Positions 26,999 through 34,868 of a stretch of 59,288 bases of DNA are shown piece after piece. Where the stretch lies: positions 1 to 59,288 of the forward strand of contig JAFTZY010000069.1 in NCBI GenBank assembly GCA_017460955.1, in the 5' to 3' direction. This DNA comes from Oscillospiraceae bacterium. Lineage in GTDB: Bacteria; Bacillota; Clostridia; Oscillospirales; Ruminococcaceae. The notes under the pieces were generated by a model. That model was given only the letters and a program-made list of their open reading frames with translations, did not search any database and was not told the DNA's origin. Each line of letters opens with the position of its first letter. The first letter of the stretch is position 1. A program made the position numbers and the translations under genes.

Positions 26999-28792
26999 AT
27001 GCTCCAGGAACTATGCTATCCGTTTGACAGCGATGCCGTGCTGCGCTCGAGAAGAAAGCTGCTGCGGCGTCTCAGGGAGGAGGAGGCCGGCGGCACACCG
27101 CTTCGCATCGCGGTACTCGGCGGCTCGACCACGAGCGACATCGTGAAGATGCTCGAGCTCTTTCTGCGCAACCGCGGGATCATCCCCACGTTCTGGGAAT
27201 CCGAATATGCCCAGTACTGGAACGATGCGATGTTTGAGAATCCCTCGCTCGAAAGCTTTTCCCCCGAGCTCATCTTCCTCCACACCTCCGCCCGCAATGT
27301 GCAGGACTTCCCCCTCCCCGGGGACCCGCCGGAGGTCTGCGCGCACAAGCTCACGGAGACCTACCGGCATTTTAAGCAGATGTGGGAGCGGCTGCATGCC
27401 GTCTACGGATGCCCGATCATCCAGAACAATTTCGAGCTGCCGCTCACGCGCCTCATGGGCAACCGCGAGGCGGGCTGTCCGCAGGGGCGCATCGACTTCC
27501 TCACCCGGCTCAATGTGAAGCTCTATGATTATGCGGCATCGCATCAGAATTTCTACATCCACGACATCGCCTATCTGTCGGCCTGCTACGGGCTCGACAA
27601 ATGGCTCGAGCCGTCCTACTGGCACCTGTACAAGTACGCGCTGGCCGTGCCGGCGATCCCGGAATTTGCATACAACCTCTCCAACATCATCTGCTCGCTC
27701 ATGGGCAGGAACAAGAAGGTGCTGGCGGTCGATCTTGACAACACCCTCTGGGGGGGCGTGATCGGCGATGACGGGCAGGCGGGGCTGGAGATCGGACAGG
27801 AGACCAGCGTCGGACAGGCCTATGCACAGCTCCAGGGCTATATCAAGGCGCACAAGGACTTAGGCGTCCTGCTGGCGGTGTGCTCGAAGAACGACCATGA
27901 CAACGCCATCGACGGCCTAAATCATCCGGACGGCGTCCTGCGGCCGGACGATTTCACGATCATCCGCGCCAACTGGGAACCGAAATCCCAGAACCTTCTG
28001 GATATGGCGGACACGCTCGGGCTGCTGCCGGAGAGCTTTGTGTTCCTCGATGACAACCCTGCCGAACGGGAGATCGTGCGCACGCAGCTGCCCGGCACGG
28101 CGGTCGTGGATTTCGATTCCGTGGAGGACTGCATCCTCCGCCTCGACCGCAGCGGATATTTCGAGGTCACGCAGCTCACGCAGGATGATGCAAAGCGTGC
28201 GCAGATGTATAAGGCAAATGCAAAGCGAAGCGAGGCGCAGCGGCAGTTTGCGTCCTACACGGACTTCCTCAGAAGCCTTGCCATGCGGGCCGAGATCCGG
28301 GATTTTGACCCGGTCCACCTGCCGCGCATCACGCAGCTGACCAACAAGAGCAACCAGTTCAACCTGACGACAAAGCGCTACACGCTCTCCGAGATGGAGG
28401 CCGTGGCGGCAAGCAGCACCCACATCCGGCTCTACGGCAGGCTCACGGACAAATTCGGCGACAACGGCATCGTCTCCGTAGTCATCGGCCGCATCGAGGG
28501 GGACGCTCTGCACATGGAGCTGTGGCTCATGAGCTGCCGGGTGCTCAAGCGGGACATGGAGCATGCCATGCTCGATGCGCTGGTCGATGCGGCAAGGCAG
28601 CGCGGTCTGCGGCGCATCGTGGGGTATTATTTCCCCACTGCCAAGAACGGCATGGTCCGGGAGCTGTACGGGAGCTTCGGCTTTACGCTCGTCTCCTCGA
28701 AGGAGGACGGCAGCACAGTCTGGGAGCTGCCCACAGCCGGATATACATATCAGAACCATGTGATCGAAATTAAGAAGGAGGTAACAGTATGA
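26999..28792 (+). CDS. FkbH-like HAD-IIIC family protein
   Basis: This 597-residue protein has an N-terminal region of about 230 residues (SGNH-like, beginning with IAVLGGSTTSD), a central HAD phosphatase-type domain with catalytic DLDNTLWGGVIGDDG and later SKNDHDNA and FLDDNPAERE, and a C-terminal GNAT-like acyltransferase domain with the characteristic TNKSNQFNLTTKRY. FkbH proteins load a three-carbon unit (glyceryl from 1,3-bisphosphoglycerate) or related acyl group on an acyl carrier protein, and the carrier gene follows directly. The start at 26,999 has AAGGAGG nine bases upstream; an earlier ATG lies in the hairpin. It probably primes the acyl donor for the MBOAT enzyme. Confidence 0.93.
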   Translation: MLQELCYPFDSDAVLRSRRKLLRRLREEEAGGTPLRIAVLGGSTTSDIVKMLELFLRNRGIIPTFWESEYAQYWNDAMFENPSLESFSPELIFLHTSARNVQDFPLPGDPPEVCAHKLTETYRHFKQMWERLHAVYGCPIIQNNFELPLTRLMGNREAGCPQGRIDFLTRLNVKLYDYAASHQNFYIHDIAYLSACYGLDKWLEPSYWHLYKYALAVPAIPEFAYNLSNIICSLMGRNKKVLAVDLDNTLWGGVIGDDGQAGLEIGQETSVGQAYAQLQGYIKAHKDLGVLLAVCSKNDHDNAIDGLNHPDGVLRPDDFTIIRANWEPKSQNLLDMADTLGLLPESFVFLDDNPAEREIVRTQLPGTAVVDFDSVEDCILRLDRSGYFEVTQLTQDDAKRAQMYKANAKRSEAQRQFASYTDFLRSLAMRAEIRDFDPVHLPRITQLTNKSNQFNLTTKRYTLSEMEAVAASSTHIRLYGRLTDKFGDNGIVSVVIGRIEGDALHMELWLMSCRVLKRDMEHAMLDALVDAARQRGLRRIVGYYFPTAKNGMVRELYGSFGFTLVSSKEDGSTVWELPTAGYTYQNHVIEIKKEVTV

Positions 28793-29034
28793 ACAGAGAG
28801 GACGTATTGAAGCGGCTGACGCAGGTATTCCGGGACGTGTTCGATGACGAGGACATCGAACTGACGGAGAGCACGACCGCTGCCGACATTGAGGATTGGG
28901 ACAGCCTGGAGCACATCAACCTCATCGGTGCCGTGGAGAAGGCCTTCCGCATGCGCTTTACCATGAAGGAGGTCAGCGGCATGAAGAATGTCGGAGAGAT
29001 GGTCACCATCGTGTGTGAGCGGGCAAAACAATAA
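28789..29034 (+). CDS. Acyl carrier protein
   Basis: This 81-residue acidic helical protein has the phosphopantetheine attachment site WDSLEHINLIGAVEKAF (Ser in DSL). Its ATG overlaps the FkbH stop (ATGA). It is not near fatty-acid genes, so it is a dedicated carrier: FkbH would load it and the MBOAT protein would transfer the group to a surface glycan. It closes the four-gene operon. Confidence 0.93.
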   Translation: MNREDVLKRLTQVFRDVFDDEDIELTESTTAADIEDWDSLEHINLIGAVEKAFRMRFTMKEVSGMKNVGEMVTIVCERAKQ

Positions 29035-29040
29035 GCCAAT

Positions 29041-29073
29041 GCCGCCGTGCTGTCAGAAGCGCGGCGGTTTTTC
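29041..29073 (+). terminator. Rho-independent terminator after the acyl-decoration operon
   Basis: A GC-rich stem (CCGCCGTGC pairing with GCGCGGCGG with one mismatch) is followed by TTTTT. Confidence 0.8.
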
Positions 29074-29074
29074 C

Positions 29075-29103
29075 TTGACAGGGCAGGAAATATTTGTTAT
29101 AAT
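29075..29103 (+). promoter_or_regulatory. Consensus promoter of the DUF285-dockerin gene
   Basis: TTGACA (29075-29080) and TATAAT (29098-29103) are exactly 17 bases apart: a full sigma-A consensus 33 bases before the ATG. Confidence 0.85.
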
Positions 29104-29136
29104 TAGATATAACTTTATGTATCAGGAGGGATCCGT

Positions 29137-30726
29137 ATGAAACGAAGAATGCTTGCATCCATGCTGGCACTGTGTATGCTGGGACTGCCCGCCACATCGG
29201 AGCTGCCCGTGCTCCGGGAGGCGGTGCTGACGGCGCATGCAGAGGAAGGAGACTGCTACACCTTTGATGCGCAGACAGGGACACTTACGCTGCATGGGGA
29301 TGTCTCACGGGAGGCGCTGGATGCGCTCGACCCGGAAACGGTCCTCAGCATCACCGCACAGCCCGGCACCGTACTGCCGGAGGATTGCAGCAGATTGTTC
29401 GGCAAATACAATGAATACGGGGACATGCCCCTGTGGGCCAATCTCGTAGCCGCCGATCTGAAGTATGCGGACACCTCACATGTGACCGATATGAGCTATA
29501 TGTTCATGGGCTGCACAGGACTTACCTATCTTGATCTTTCCGGCGCTGACACATCGGGAGTCACGGATATGAAGGCGATGTTCGGCAGCTGCAGCTCCCT
29601 TACCGATCTGGATGTCACGGGCTTTGATACCTCAAATGTAACGGATATGAGCGGGATGTTCTCCGGATGCGAACACCTGACGACGCTGGATGTCTCCGGC
29701 TTTGACACCTCACAGGTGACAAATATGTCCGGGATGTTCAGGGACTGCCGCAGCCTGACTGCACTTGATGTCACGGGCTTCGATACCTCGCATGTGGCGG
29801 ATATGGGGGGTATGTTCTATAGCTGCACTGCGCTTGGCTCACTTGACGTGTCCGGATTCGATACCTCCTGCGTTACGGATATGAATTCCATGTTCCGGGA
29901 ATGTACTGCGCTCGCCGCTCTTGACCTTTCAGGCTTTAATACGTCCAGCGTAACGGATATGTCCTACATGTTCGACCATTGTGAAAGCCTTGTCTCCCTC
30001 GCTGCCGCAGGCTTTGATACCGCAAAGGTCACGGGTATGTCAGGGATGTTTGCCACCTGCCCCCGCCTGACGGCACTCAATGTCACCGGCTTTGATACCT
30101 CCGGCGTGACATCGATGGATCTCATGTTCCGTGACTGCCGGAGCCTGACAACGCTCGATGTTTCGGGCTTTGACACCTCGAATGTAACGGATATGTCCCT
30201 GATGTTTTCCGGCTGCTCCGGTCTGACCGCACTCGATGTGTCCGGCTTTTCCACGGCGAATGTCAGGGACATGTCCTACATGTTCCGGGATTGCATCGGA
30301 CTGAGCACACTCGATCTGTCAGGCTTTGATACCTCTGGTGTCACCTATTCGCCGGAGTTGTTCACAGGCTGCCTTTCCCTGCATACCCTGACCCTCGGCG
30401 AACGCTTTATGGAGATCACGGAAAATATGTATCTCCCCAACGGCTTAGGCTGGGCCAATACCGCCGCTCCCGAGACGAGCATCAGCGGTGACGGGGATTA
30501 TGCCGTCTTTTACAACGGGGGACAGAATACTTACGTCCGCATCCTCACGGACCTGCCGGGCGATGTGGATGCCGACGGCACCGTATCGGTGTCCGATCTC
30601 GTTTCCCTGCAAAAATGCCTTTGCAGGGAAAGGGATGTCCTCAACCGACCCATGGCTGACCTGAGCGGCGACGGGCGCATCAATGTCATCGACCTGACGC
30701 TCCTGCGGCAGCAGCTGCTGCGCTGA
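29137..30726 (+). CDS. Secreted DUF285 (BspA-like) repeat protein with C-terminal dockerin
   Basis: This 529-residue protein has a signal peptide (about 1-32, ending near LTAHAEE), a short N-terminal domain, and about twelve tandem 26-residue repeats from about residue 107 to 415. The repeats follow the pattern LTxLDVSGFDTSxVTDMSxMF with a Cys near the end, as in DUF285 surface proteins of the BspA kind. The last 55 residues are a type I dockerin with two calcium loops (DVDADGTVSVSD and DLSGDGRINVID). It may bind a host, plant or bacterial surface and be anchored through a cohesin. It stands alone between two terminators. Confidence 0.92.
   Translation: MKRRMLASMLALCMLGLPATSELPVLREAVLTAHAEEGDCYTFDAQTGTLTLHGDVSREALDALDPETVLSITAQPGTVLPEDCSRLFGKYNEYGDMPLWANLVAADLKYADTSHVTDMSYMFMGCTGLTYLDLSGADTSGVTDMKAMFGSCSSLTDLDVTGFDTSNVTDMSGMFSGCEHLTTLDVSGFDTSQVTNMSGMFRDCRSLTALDVTGFDTSHVADMGGMFYSCTALGSLDVSGFDTSCVTDMNSMFRECTALAALDLSGFNTSSVTDMSYMFDHCESLVSLAAAGFDTAKVTGMSGMFATCPRLTALNVTGFDTSGVTSMDLMFRDCRSLTTLDVSGFDTSNVTDMSLMFSGCSGLTALDVSGFSTANVRDMSYMFRDCIGLSTLDLSGFDTSGVTYSPELFTGCLSLHTLTLGERFMEITENMYLPNGLGWANTAAPETSISGDGDYAVFYNGGQNTYVRILTDLPGDVDADGTVSVSDLVSLQKCLCRERDVLNRPMADLSGDGRINVIDLTLLRQQLLR
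29460..30395 (+). repeat. About twelve 78-bp in-frame repeats
   Basis: The DNA coding for the DUF285 units repeats every 78 bases, with blocks such as GGCTTTGATACCTC recurring. Units differ enough at synonymous sites to suggest old duplications with conserved protein. Confidence 0.85.
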
Positions 30727-30740
30727 CGATCTGTGCTTTT

Positions 30741-30769
30741 GCTCCCCCGTGCGACCGGGGGAGCTTTTT
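30741..30769 (+). terminator. Rho-independent terminator
   Basis: GCTCCCCC (30741-30748) and GGGGGAGC (30757-30764) flank an 8-base loop and are followed by TTTTT. Confidence 0.9.
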
Positions 30770-30779
30770 GCCTCCCGAT

Positions 30780-30808
30780 TTGACAAGCGGCCCGCTTTCT
30801 GCTATAAT
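30780..30808 (+). promoter_or_regulatory. Consensus promoter of the ABC-F gene
   Basis: TTGACA (30780-30785) and TATAAT (30803-30808) are 17 bases apart. The leader to the ATG is about 25 bases, too short for the attenuator leaders typical of drug-inducible ABC-F genes. Confidence 0.85.
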
Positions 30809-30837
30809 AGGACAAGAAACGTTTTTGAGGTGATGCT

Positions 30838-32763
30838 ATGCTGCTCCAGGCAGTGAATGTCCATAAGATCTATAACGGCGTGCCGCTCTTTTCCGGGATC
30901 GATCTGCAGATCGAGGACCAGGACCGGATCGGGCTCATCGGTGCCAACGGCTGCGGAAAATCCACGCTGCTGCGCATCCTGCTCGGGGAGCTCCTGCCGG
31001 ACCACCTCGAGGAGGGTGACGGCCAGATCATCCGTGCCGCCAAGACCTCCGTGGGGTATCTGGCACAGTCGGCCGCGCTCGACTCCGCCCTCACCGTCCG
31101 GGAGGAGATGCGCAGCGTCTTTTCCGCGCTCATCGAGGCGCAGGAGACCATGCACCGCTATGAAGAGGAGATGCAGAGCGGCAGCATGGCACATGCCGGC
31201 GAATATGACCGGCTGTCCGCGTGGTTCCAGGCAAACGGCGGGTATGAGATCGACGTGCGCATCCGCACGGTGCTCTTCGGCATGGGCTTCCCCGAGGAGG
31301 TCTTTGACCGGCCGACATGCAGCTTCAGCGGCGGCGAGAAAACACGCCTTGCCCTGTGCAAGCTCCTGCTCGAGTCGCCCAACCTTCTCATCCTCGACGA
31401 GCCGACCAACCACCTCGATTTTGAGACCATCACCTGGCTCGAGGACTACCTCCAGGGCTGCCGCAGTGCGCTCCTGATCGTGTCCCACGACCGGTATTTT
31501 CTCGATAAGCTGTGCAGCTCCATCTGCGAGATCGAAAACGGCCGCCTGACCCGCTACAAGGGCAGCTATTCCGCCTATACCGTCCAGAAGGCGGCGGCCG
31601 TCGAGCGCCAGGAGAAGGAATACGCCCTCCAGCAGAAGGAGATTGCCAAGCTCGAGGACTATGTGGCCCGGAACATGGCCCGCGCCTCGACCTCCAAGAG
31701 TGCCAAGAGCCGCCAGAAGCAGCTCGACCGCATGGAGCGCATCGAGAAGCCCGTGACCCATGTCAAGCGTGCAGCGCTGCGCTTTTCCTACGAGGTCGAG
31801 CCGCCCCTGGATGTCCTGGAGGTGCGCGATGCCGACATCAGCGTCGGCGAGGGTTCTGCCCGGCGCACGCTCCTCGGGCACGTCTCCTTCGAGGTGCGTC
31901 GCGGTGAGAAGCTCGGCATCATCGGCGCAAACGGCATCGGCAAGTCCACGCTGCTCAAGGAGCTCCTGAACCTCCTCCCCCACGAGGGACTCATCCGCTG
32001 GAACAAGAACATCCGCACGGGATATTTTGACCAGGAGAGCACCAACCTCGACCCGGACAACACCGTGCTCGACGAGCTGCACGACCGCTTCCCCGCCATG
32101 CTCGACGGGGAGATCCGCAGCATCTTAGGACAGGTGCGCATCACCGGGGAGGACGTGTTCAAGCGCATTTCCGCTTTGAGCGGCGGTGAGCGGGCAAGGG
32201 TCTGCTTTGCACTTCTGATGCTCGAGAACGCCAATGTGATGCTCCTCGATGAGCCGACCAACCACCTGGACCTGCCCATGAAGGAGGTCCTTGAGGAGGC
32301 GCTCGATGCGTACACGGGGACGCTCCTGTTCGTCTCGCATGACCGGTATCTGCTCCGGCGTCTGGCCACGCAGCTGCTCGAGCTCACCCCGGAGGGCGTG
32401 ATCCTGCACCCCTACGGCTTCGAGGCCTATCTCGAGGTCAAGGCGAAGGAACGCGCCCAGGCAGCGGCGGCTATGCAGGCAAAGCAGCTGCTTGCCGCGC
32501 AGGAGAAAAAGCAGCAGGTGGCCTCCCACCGCTCGAAGGCGCAGCGCAGTGCGGATGCCGCCAGGCGCAGCCGCATCCGGGAGCTTGAGGCGCTCATCGA
32601 GTCGCTCGAGGAGGAGATCGCACAGCTCGAGACCCGCCTCACGGAGCCGGAGATCTGCACGGATTACCAGAAAATGCAGGAGGTCTGCGCGGCGCTCGAG
32701 GAGGCCCGTACCCGCTCCGAGGAGAGCTTCGAGGAGCTGTGTGCGCTCTCGGATGCGCAGTAA
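30838..32763 (+). CDS. ABC-F family ATPase (ribosome-associated)
   Basis: This 641-residue soluble protein has two ATP-binding cassettes and no membrane part. The first has Walker A GANGCGKST and signature FSGGEKTRLALCK with Walker B LLILDEPTNHLDFET. The interdomain linker is rich in Lys/Arg/Gln. The second has GANGIGKST, SALSGGERARVCFALL and MLLDEPTNHLDLPM. A C-terminal coiled coil (about 540-635) is rich in Glu and Arg. This is the layout of ABC-F proteins of the Uup/YdiF/EttA kind, which act in the ribosomal E site. The C-terminal coil is more like Uup/YdiF than EttA. Antibiotic resistance is possible but not shown by sequence. Confidence 0.93.
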   Translation: MLLQAVNVHKIYNGVPLFSGIDLQIEDQDRIGLIGANGCGKSTLLRILLGELLPDHLEEGDGQIIRAAKTSVGYLAQSAALDSALTVREEMRSVFSALIEAQETMHRYEEEMQSGSMAHAGEYDRLSAWFQANGGYEIDVRIRTVLFGMGFPEEVFDRPTCSFSGGEKTRLALCKLLLESPNLLILDEPTNHLDFETITWLEDYLQGCRSALLIVSHDRYFLDKLCSSICEIENGRLTRYKGSYSAYTVQKAAAVERQEKEYALQQKEIAKLEDYVARNMARASTSKSAKSRQKQLDRMERIEKPVTHVKRAALRFSYEVEPPLDVLEVRDADISVGEGSARRTLLGHVSFEVRRGEKLGIIGANGIGKSTLLKELLNLLPHEGLIRWNKNIRTGYFDQESTNLDPDNTVLDELHDRFPAMLDGEIRSILGQVRITGEDVFKRISALSGGERARVCFALLMLENANVMLLDEPTNHLDLPMKEVLEEALDAYTGTLLFVSHDRYLLRRLATQLLELTPEGVILHPYGFEAYLEVKAKERAQAAAAMQAKQLLAAQEKKQQVASHRSKAQRSADAARRSRIRELEALIESLEEEIAQLETRLTEPEICTDYQKMQEVCAALEEARTRSEESFEELCALSDAQ

Positions 32764-32840
32764 GTGCCGGATCTATCGGTTTTGTGGGATTCCCACAAGC
32801 CGGGCGCGGATTGCACTGCAAAGTTTAGGTATTTCGTATC

Positions 32841-32869
32841 TTGCACTTTTTTTAAAAATCGTGTATCAT
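32841..32869 (+). promoter_or_regulatory. Promoter of the Asp-Ala lipoprotein gene
   Basis: TTGCAC (32841-32846) and TATCAT (32864-32869) are 17 bases apart, with an A/T-rich spacer and a leader of about 85 bases. Confidence 0.65.
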
Positions 32870-32959
32870 TAAAGTGTTGAGCATGTGCCCGGATCCCGGG
32901 TACACCGTCTTAAAGCCGGACCGTGTTCCGGCGCAAAAACGAGAAATGAGGGTTTTATG

Positions 32960-33892
32960 ATGAAAATGAAGAAGTATCTTGCATGCCTTCTGGCTACCAT
33001 GATGGTCTGCGGCGCATTCGTTGCCTGCGGCGGCGGCAGCACCTCCACCACGGACAGCCCGGCTGATGCCGCACCGGAGAGTGCAGCCGATTCTGCTGCG
33101 GATGCGGACGCTGATGCTGATGCCGATGCAGACGCTGACGCTGATGCAGACGCCGATGCAGACGAGGATGACGATGAGGGCAATGCAGTAGAAGTGACTC
33201 CCGCAGAGGAGGTACAGTTTGAAGAGGCTTACACTGCCGAGGCCGGTCAGGCATATCTGGCCATCGTTGACGAGCAGTGGTGGATCCAGTACTGGGGCAG
33301 CGCCGAAAAGGACGGCTACATGCTCTCCTATGATGCAGGCCTGGCCGACATCACCGGCAACGGCTCCTACACCGTCAGCGTCAATGCCGACACCAACGGC
33401 TTCCGTTATGACACCACGGGCGATCCGAACGGCGAGTACACTCCCTCCGGTCTGGGCTTCCTGGCTGTTATGATCGAGGACGGCGAGAACTCCTGCCCGG
33501 GTGCCATCATCACCGTGGACAGCATTGTGATCGACGGCAAGGAGATCGAGATGACCGCCAAGAACTACACCTCCACCGATGACGGCGTTGTGACCCGTAC
33601 CAACCTGTACAACAGCTGGGTCAGCGAGCCCTCCCAGGATGCCCGCACCATCGACGGCGCACTGTATGATGCCGACGGCAATGCACTGGACATCTGCTCC
33701 GAGTACTCCGCACAGGTCGTAAACGTGGATGATTTCAAGTCCTGGACCAAGGTCGAGGTCAACTTCACCGTTTCCGGTATGGACGGCGATGCAGCACCTG
33801 CCGAGGACGGCGATGCCGATACTGAGGCTGATGACGCTGCTGCCGATGACGCTGCTGATGATGCAGCTGATGAGGACGAGGCTGCTGAATAA
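32960..33892 (+). CDS. Lipoprotein with Asp-Ala repeat linker, unknown function
   Basis: This protein of about 310 residues has a lipoprotein-type signal (hydrophobic helix ending FVACGGG, with Cys as the likely lipidated residue). An acidic linker follows, including some ten Asp-Ala pairs. A domain of about 200 residues (WWIQYWGSAEKDGYM, then GNGSYTVSVNAD) looks like a beta sandwich, and a second acidic Ala/Asp tail ends the protein. The middle domain resembles carbohydrate-binding or accessory modules of cellulolytic bacteria in general appearance, but no family was recognised. Two ATG codons are adjacent; 32,960 has the better spacing from GAGGG. Confidence 0.75.
   Translation: MKMKKYLACLLATMMVCGAFVACGGGSTSTTDSPADAAPESAADSAADADADADADADADADADADADEDDDEGNAVEVTPAEEVQFEEAYTAEAGQAYLAIVDEQWWIQYWGSAEKDGYMLSYDAGLADITGNGSYTVSVNADTNGFRYDTTGDPNGEYTPSGLGFLAVMIEDGENSCPGAIITVDSIVIDGKEIEMTAKNYTSTDDGVVTRTNLYNSWVSEPSQDARTIDGALYDADGNALDICSEYSAQVVNVDDFKSWTKVEVNFTVSGMDGDAAPAEDGDADTEADDAAADDAADDAADEDEAAE
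33106..33171 (+). repeat. Six-base tandem repeat coding Asp-Ala
   Basis: GAYGCN units are repeated about eleven times in frame, giving the Asp-Ala linker of the lipoprotein. Length change in steps of two residues is likely. Confidence 0.8.
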
Positions 33893-33908
33893 GCTATCCG
33901 CCAATACA

Positions 33909-33946
33909 CATGCCGGCATAAGGGGTGGACCTATGCCGGCATGTTT
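33909..33946 (+). terminator. Terminator after the lipoprotein gene
   Basis: CATGCCGGCATA (33909-33920) and TATGCCGGCATG (33932-33943) form a 12-bp stem followed by TTT. A second small hairpin (GGCACG-TTTG-CGTGCC, 33955-33970) lies just before the thioredoxin ribosome site. Confidence 0.7.
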
Positions 33947-33997
33947 GTATATACGGCACGTTTGCGTGCCATACTTTCAAAAAAGGAGGATGGGACA

Positions 33998-34318
33998 ATG
34001 ATCCAGACACTTGACACGAAGAATTTTGAGGAGGCCATCGGCGGTGCCGAGCCGATCCTGGTGGATTTCTGGGCGACCTGGTGCGGTCCGTGCCGCCTGC
34101 AGGGGGATGTGCTCCATGAGGTGGATGAGGCGCATCCGTCGCTGCGCATCGGCAAGGTGAACGTGGATGACTGCCGGGAGCTGGCCATGCGCTTTGGCAT
34201 CTCTGCCATTCCGACGATGATCCTGTTCAAGGACGGACAGGCCGTGGAGAGCGTAACGGGCCTGCGGGATGCCGCAGCGGTGACTGAGCTTTTCCGCAAA
34301 AACGGCGGTACGCTCTGA
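33998..34318 (+). CDS. trxA: Thioredoxin
   Basis: This 106-residue thioredoxin has the active site FWATWCGPCRLQ and the cis-Pro in SAIPTMILFKDG. The residue usually found as Met or Ile after CGPC-K is replaced (CRLQGDVL), so the helix after the active site is unusual. The ATG follows AAAAGGAGG. Its stop overlaps the next start (TGATG), tying it to the reductase-like protein that probably reduces it. Confidence 0.93.
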   Translation: MIQTLDTKNFEEAIGGAEPILVDFWATWCGPCRLQGDVLHEVDEAHPSLRIGKVNVDDCRELAMRFGISAIPTMILFKDGQAVESVTGLRDAAAVTELFRKNGGTL

Positions 34319-34527
34319 TGGTACGCCTGAACGAGGACAGGGAGATCGTACAGCAGATCCGTGAGGGACTCAAGGCGACCGGCGGCTACTGCCCGTGCCG
34401 TCTTGAACGCACGGAGGATACCAAGTGCATGTGCAAGGAGTTCCGCGAACAGATCGCCGATCCCGATTTTGAGGGCTACTGCCACTGCCTGCTGTACTAT
34501 AAAGACAACAGCGCATCCGGTACATGA
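34318..34527 (+). CDS. Ferredoxin-thioredoxin reductase catalytic-subunit-like protein
   Basis: This 69-residue protein carries the Cys pattern of the FTR catalytic subunit: CPCR (about residue 25), CMCK (about 39) and CHC (about 56). In that family these residues hold a 4Fe-4S cluster and the active disulfide. It is shorter than plant and cyanobacterial FTR beta chains but similar to the clostridial forms. It overlaps the thioredoxin gene by one base, so the two are translated together. The pair would let ferredoxin rather than NADPH reduce thioredoxin. No FTR variable subunit was seen. Confidence 0.88.
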   Translation: MVRLNEDREIVQQIREGLKATGGYCPCRLERTEDTKCMCKEFREQIADPDFEGYCHCLLYYKDNSASGT

Positions 34528-34540
34528 CCGGATGCGCTTT
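34511..34540 (+). terminator. Terminator of the thioredoxin operon
   Basis: GCGCATCCGGT (34511-34521) and ACCGGATGCGC (34527-34537) form an 11-bp stem containing the FTR-like stop codon, followed by TTTGCTTTT. Confidence 0.85.
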
Positions 34541-34557
34541 GCTTTTCCCGGGGAGGT

Positions 34558-34728
34558 CTACTGCTTTCGTGCGATCCGGTACTCGTCCCCGTCCCGGAAA
34601 TACGGACAGCGCTTGTAATGGCCCGCAAGCAGGCGGGAATACTCGTCCTCGTCCATATTGACCTCGCAGACATAGCATTGCCATTCCTCATCGTAGCTGT
34701 AGTAGGCGCAGTGCTCACAATCCTCCAT
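34558..34728 (-). CDS. Small DUF6472-type Cys-rich protein
   Basis: Reading the minus strand from ATG 34,728 (after GGAGGGGA) gives 56 residues, starting MEDCEHCAYYSYDEEWQCYV. The pattern continues with CEVNMDEDEYSRLL, HYKRCPYFRDGDEY and a short basic end. This matches a small family common in clostridia that has five conserved Cys, probably metal-binding. The function is unknown. The gene faces the thioredoxin operon, and the two share the region around the terminator. Confidence 0.85.
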   Translation of the reverse strand: MEDCEHCAYYSYDEEWQCYVCEVNMDEDEYSRLLAGHYKRCPYFRDGDEYRIARKQ

Positions 34729-34868
34729 GGATCTCCCCTCCTCCGTGCAGTGCTGCTTCTATTATACCAGATGGGGAGGGATTTTGCAAGAGCCAAGAGC
34801 ATAAAGCCACCCGCTTTTCACAGCGGATGGCTTCACGCCTTTATGTAGGGAATGTAGCTGGCAGATCC

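Noticed and set aside
29460..30395. Regular 78-bp repeats as a CRISPR-like array
   Set aside because: The repeats are in frame, lack unique spacers and encode DUF285 units.
30780..30838. Antibiotic-sensing attenuator before the ABC-F gene
   Set aside because: The leader from the predicted start is only about 25 bases and contains no leader peptide or terminator.
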